From NCBI RefSeq assembly GCF_028747985.1, contig NZ_CP118108.1, positions 4,595,001 to 4,659,000 on the forward strand: 64,000 bases of DNA, read 5' to 3'. Origin of the DNA: Paenibacillus urinalis (lineage in GTDB: Bacteria; Bacillota; Bacilli; Paenibacillales; Paenibacillaceae). The notes under the pieces were generated by a model. That model made no database searches. It had not been told where the DNA came from and saw nothing but the letters and a program-made list of their open reading frames with translations. Numbering within the stretch: the first letter of the stretch is position 1; every line of letters starts with the position of its first letter. Shown in pieces: positions 63,507 to 64,000 of the stretch. A program made the position numbers and the translations under genes.

Positions 63507-64000
63507 CAGACATCACCTGGTCCCAGACCTTATTCCACTGCTGCGGTGTAATAAAATCAACTTCATTCGGCTTCACCGGCGGCACACTGAGATCCTGTTT
63601 ATAAAAATGATGAAGCACCTGCTTCACTTGGTCAGTCTGTCCTGCTTGCATGGCTTGATCGACTTGGCTAATGATCTGAGCTGCCATATGATGAAGGTCA
63701 CTGCTCAGCGCGTCATATCTCATCAAGTAGTAAGCCAGCATCGAGTTACTCATGGCCTCATGCTGCGGCTCATGCTCGTAATCGAGGTAATAGACATACC
63801 AGCAGATCATTCCAATCAGATGTCTGATATCAGCAGTCGTCTCAGTTAATTGATTGCGCTCGCTCAGGGTAGCCAAGAGCATATCTGCACCGGCTTGATC
63901 ACCAAACATCAGAGCATTCATCCAATTTCTGGCCGTAAAAGCGTCATATGAAGAATTAAGATCATTATGAATATAGCTCGCATTGTGAATATCAGATAAG
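63499..64000 (-). CDS. Hypothetical protein, N-terminus beyond window edge
   Basis: The frame runs open to the right edge, so at least 166 residues, with the start outside. It is soluble, helical and rich in His, Met and Gln (LDYEHEPQHEAMSNSMLAYY, quoted in part). I do not recognise it. Its stop overlaps the permease start by 8 nt, so it belongs to the ECF operon. Confidence 0.6.
   Translation of the reverse strand, partial: LSDIHNASYIHNDLNSSYDAFTARNWMNALMFGDQAGADMLLATLSERNQLTETTADIRHLIGMICWYVYYLDYEHEPQHEAMSNSMLAYYLMRYDALSSDLHHMAAQIISQVDQAMQAGQTDQVKQVLHHFYKQDLSVPPVKPNEVDFITPQQWNKVWDQVMSDE

Overview
The window looks like chromosomal DNA of a spore-forming Firmicute, most likely Paenibacillus or a close relative. 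Pointers are the mid-range G+C, strong AGGAGG-type ribosome binding sites, the sporulation protein YyaC, a YaaH-like GH18 enzyme, PerR, GatCAB, a SigB system of the Bacillus cereus type, SLH-domain surface proteins and many bacillar DUF families. I see no rRNA, tRNA, CRISPR array, transposase or prophage, so the region reads as core genome with a few accessory patches. The assignment is by recognition, not by search.

Layout. 1-9.5 kb: a GH18 hydrolase cut by the left edge, perR, a DUF4097 membrane protein, mgtC, an acetyltransferase, gatCAB and an IDEAL-domain protein. 9.5-17 kb: a metallo-beta-lactamase-fold hydrolase with a thioredoxin-like protein, an O-antigen-ligase-like membrane protein with a strongly G+C-rich core, a methyltransferase, a DUF6483-like protein, an alpha/beta hydrolase and yyaC. 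17-21.6 kb: asparaginase, PAP2 phosphatase, GlsB/YeaQ, YtxH and DUF5665 proteins, and CorA.

21.6-34 kb is the most coherent block. rsbV-rsbW-sigB is preceded by an RsbY-like receiver-phosphatase, an RsbK-like hybrid kinase with three receivers, an RsbM-like CheR methyltransferase and a second hybrid kinase. Around it lie stress genes (yflT, DUF948, DUF1328, ytxH, a secreted protein), several with SigB-type promoters (GTTT-N13/14-GGGTTA). The block therefore looks like a complete circuit: sensing, phosphorelay, release of the partner switch, sigma factor, and nearby targets.

34-47.5 kb: a CDF transporter, six tandem 41-bp palindromic repeats before a small basic-protein gene, an ABC-F ATPase, cvfC, a lysine riboswitch with lysP, a transglutaminase-like protein, a YcdB/SLH protein and two glycosyltransferase genes. 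47.7-52.1 kb: a xylose operon (xylA, a terminator-like hairpin, xylB) divergent from xylR, with an operator and a cre site. 52.2-60.2 kb: a NagZ-like lipoprotein, a long structured RNA or complex terminator, glutaredoxin-trxB, a ZIP transporter with a Per-box-like site, a P1B-4 ATPase (PfeT/ZosA-like) with a Fur-type box, and an O-acetylhomoserine sulfhydrylase. 60.3-64 kb: an ECF sigma factor operon with ABC transporter genes, running off the right edge.

The best candidates for something not yet described are the 41-bp repeat array, the 54.0-54.14 kb structured element, and the expanded RsbK/RsbM/RsbY module with its extra hybrid kinase.
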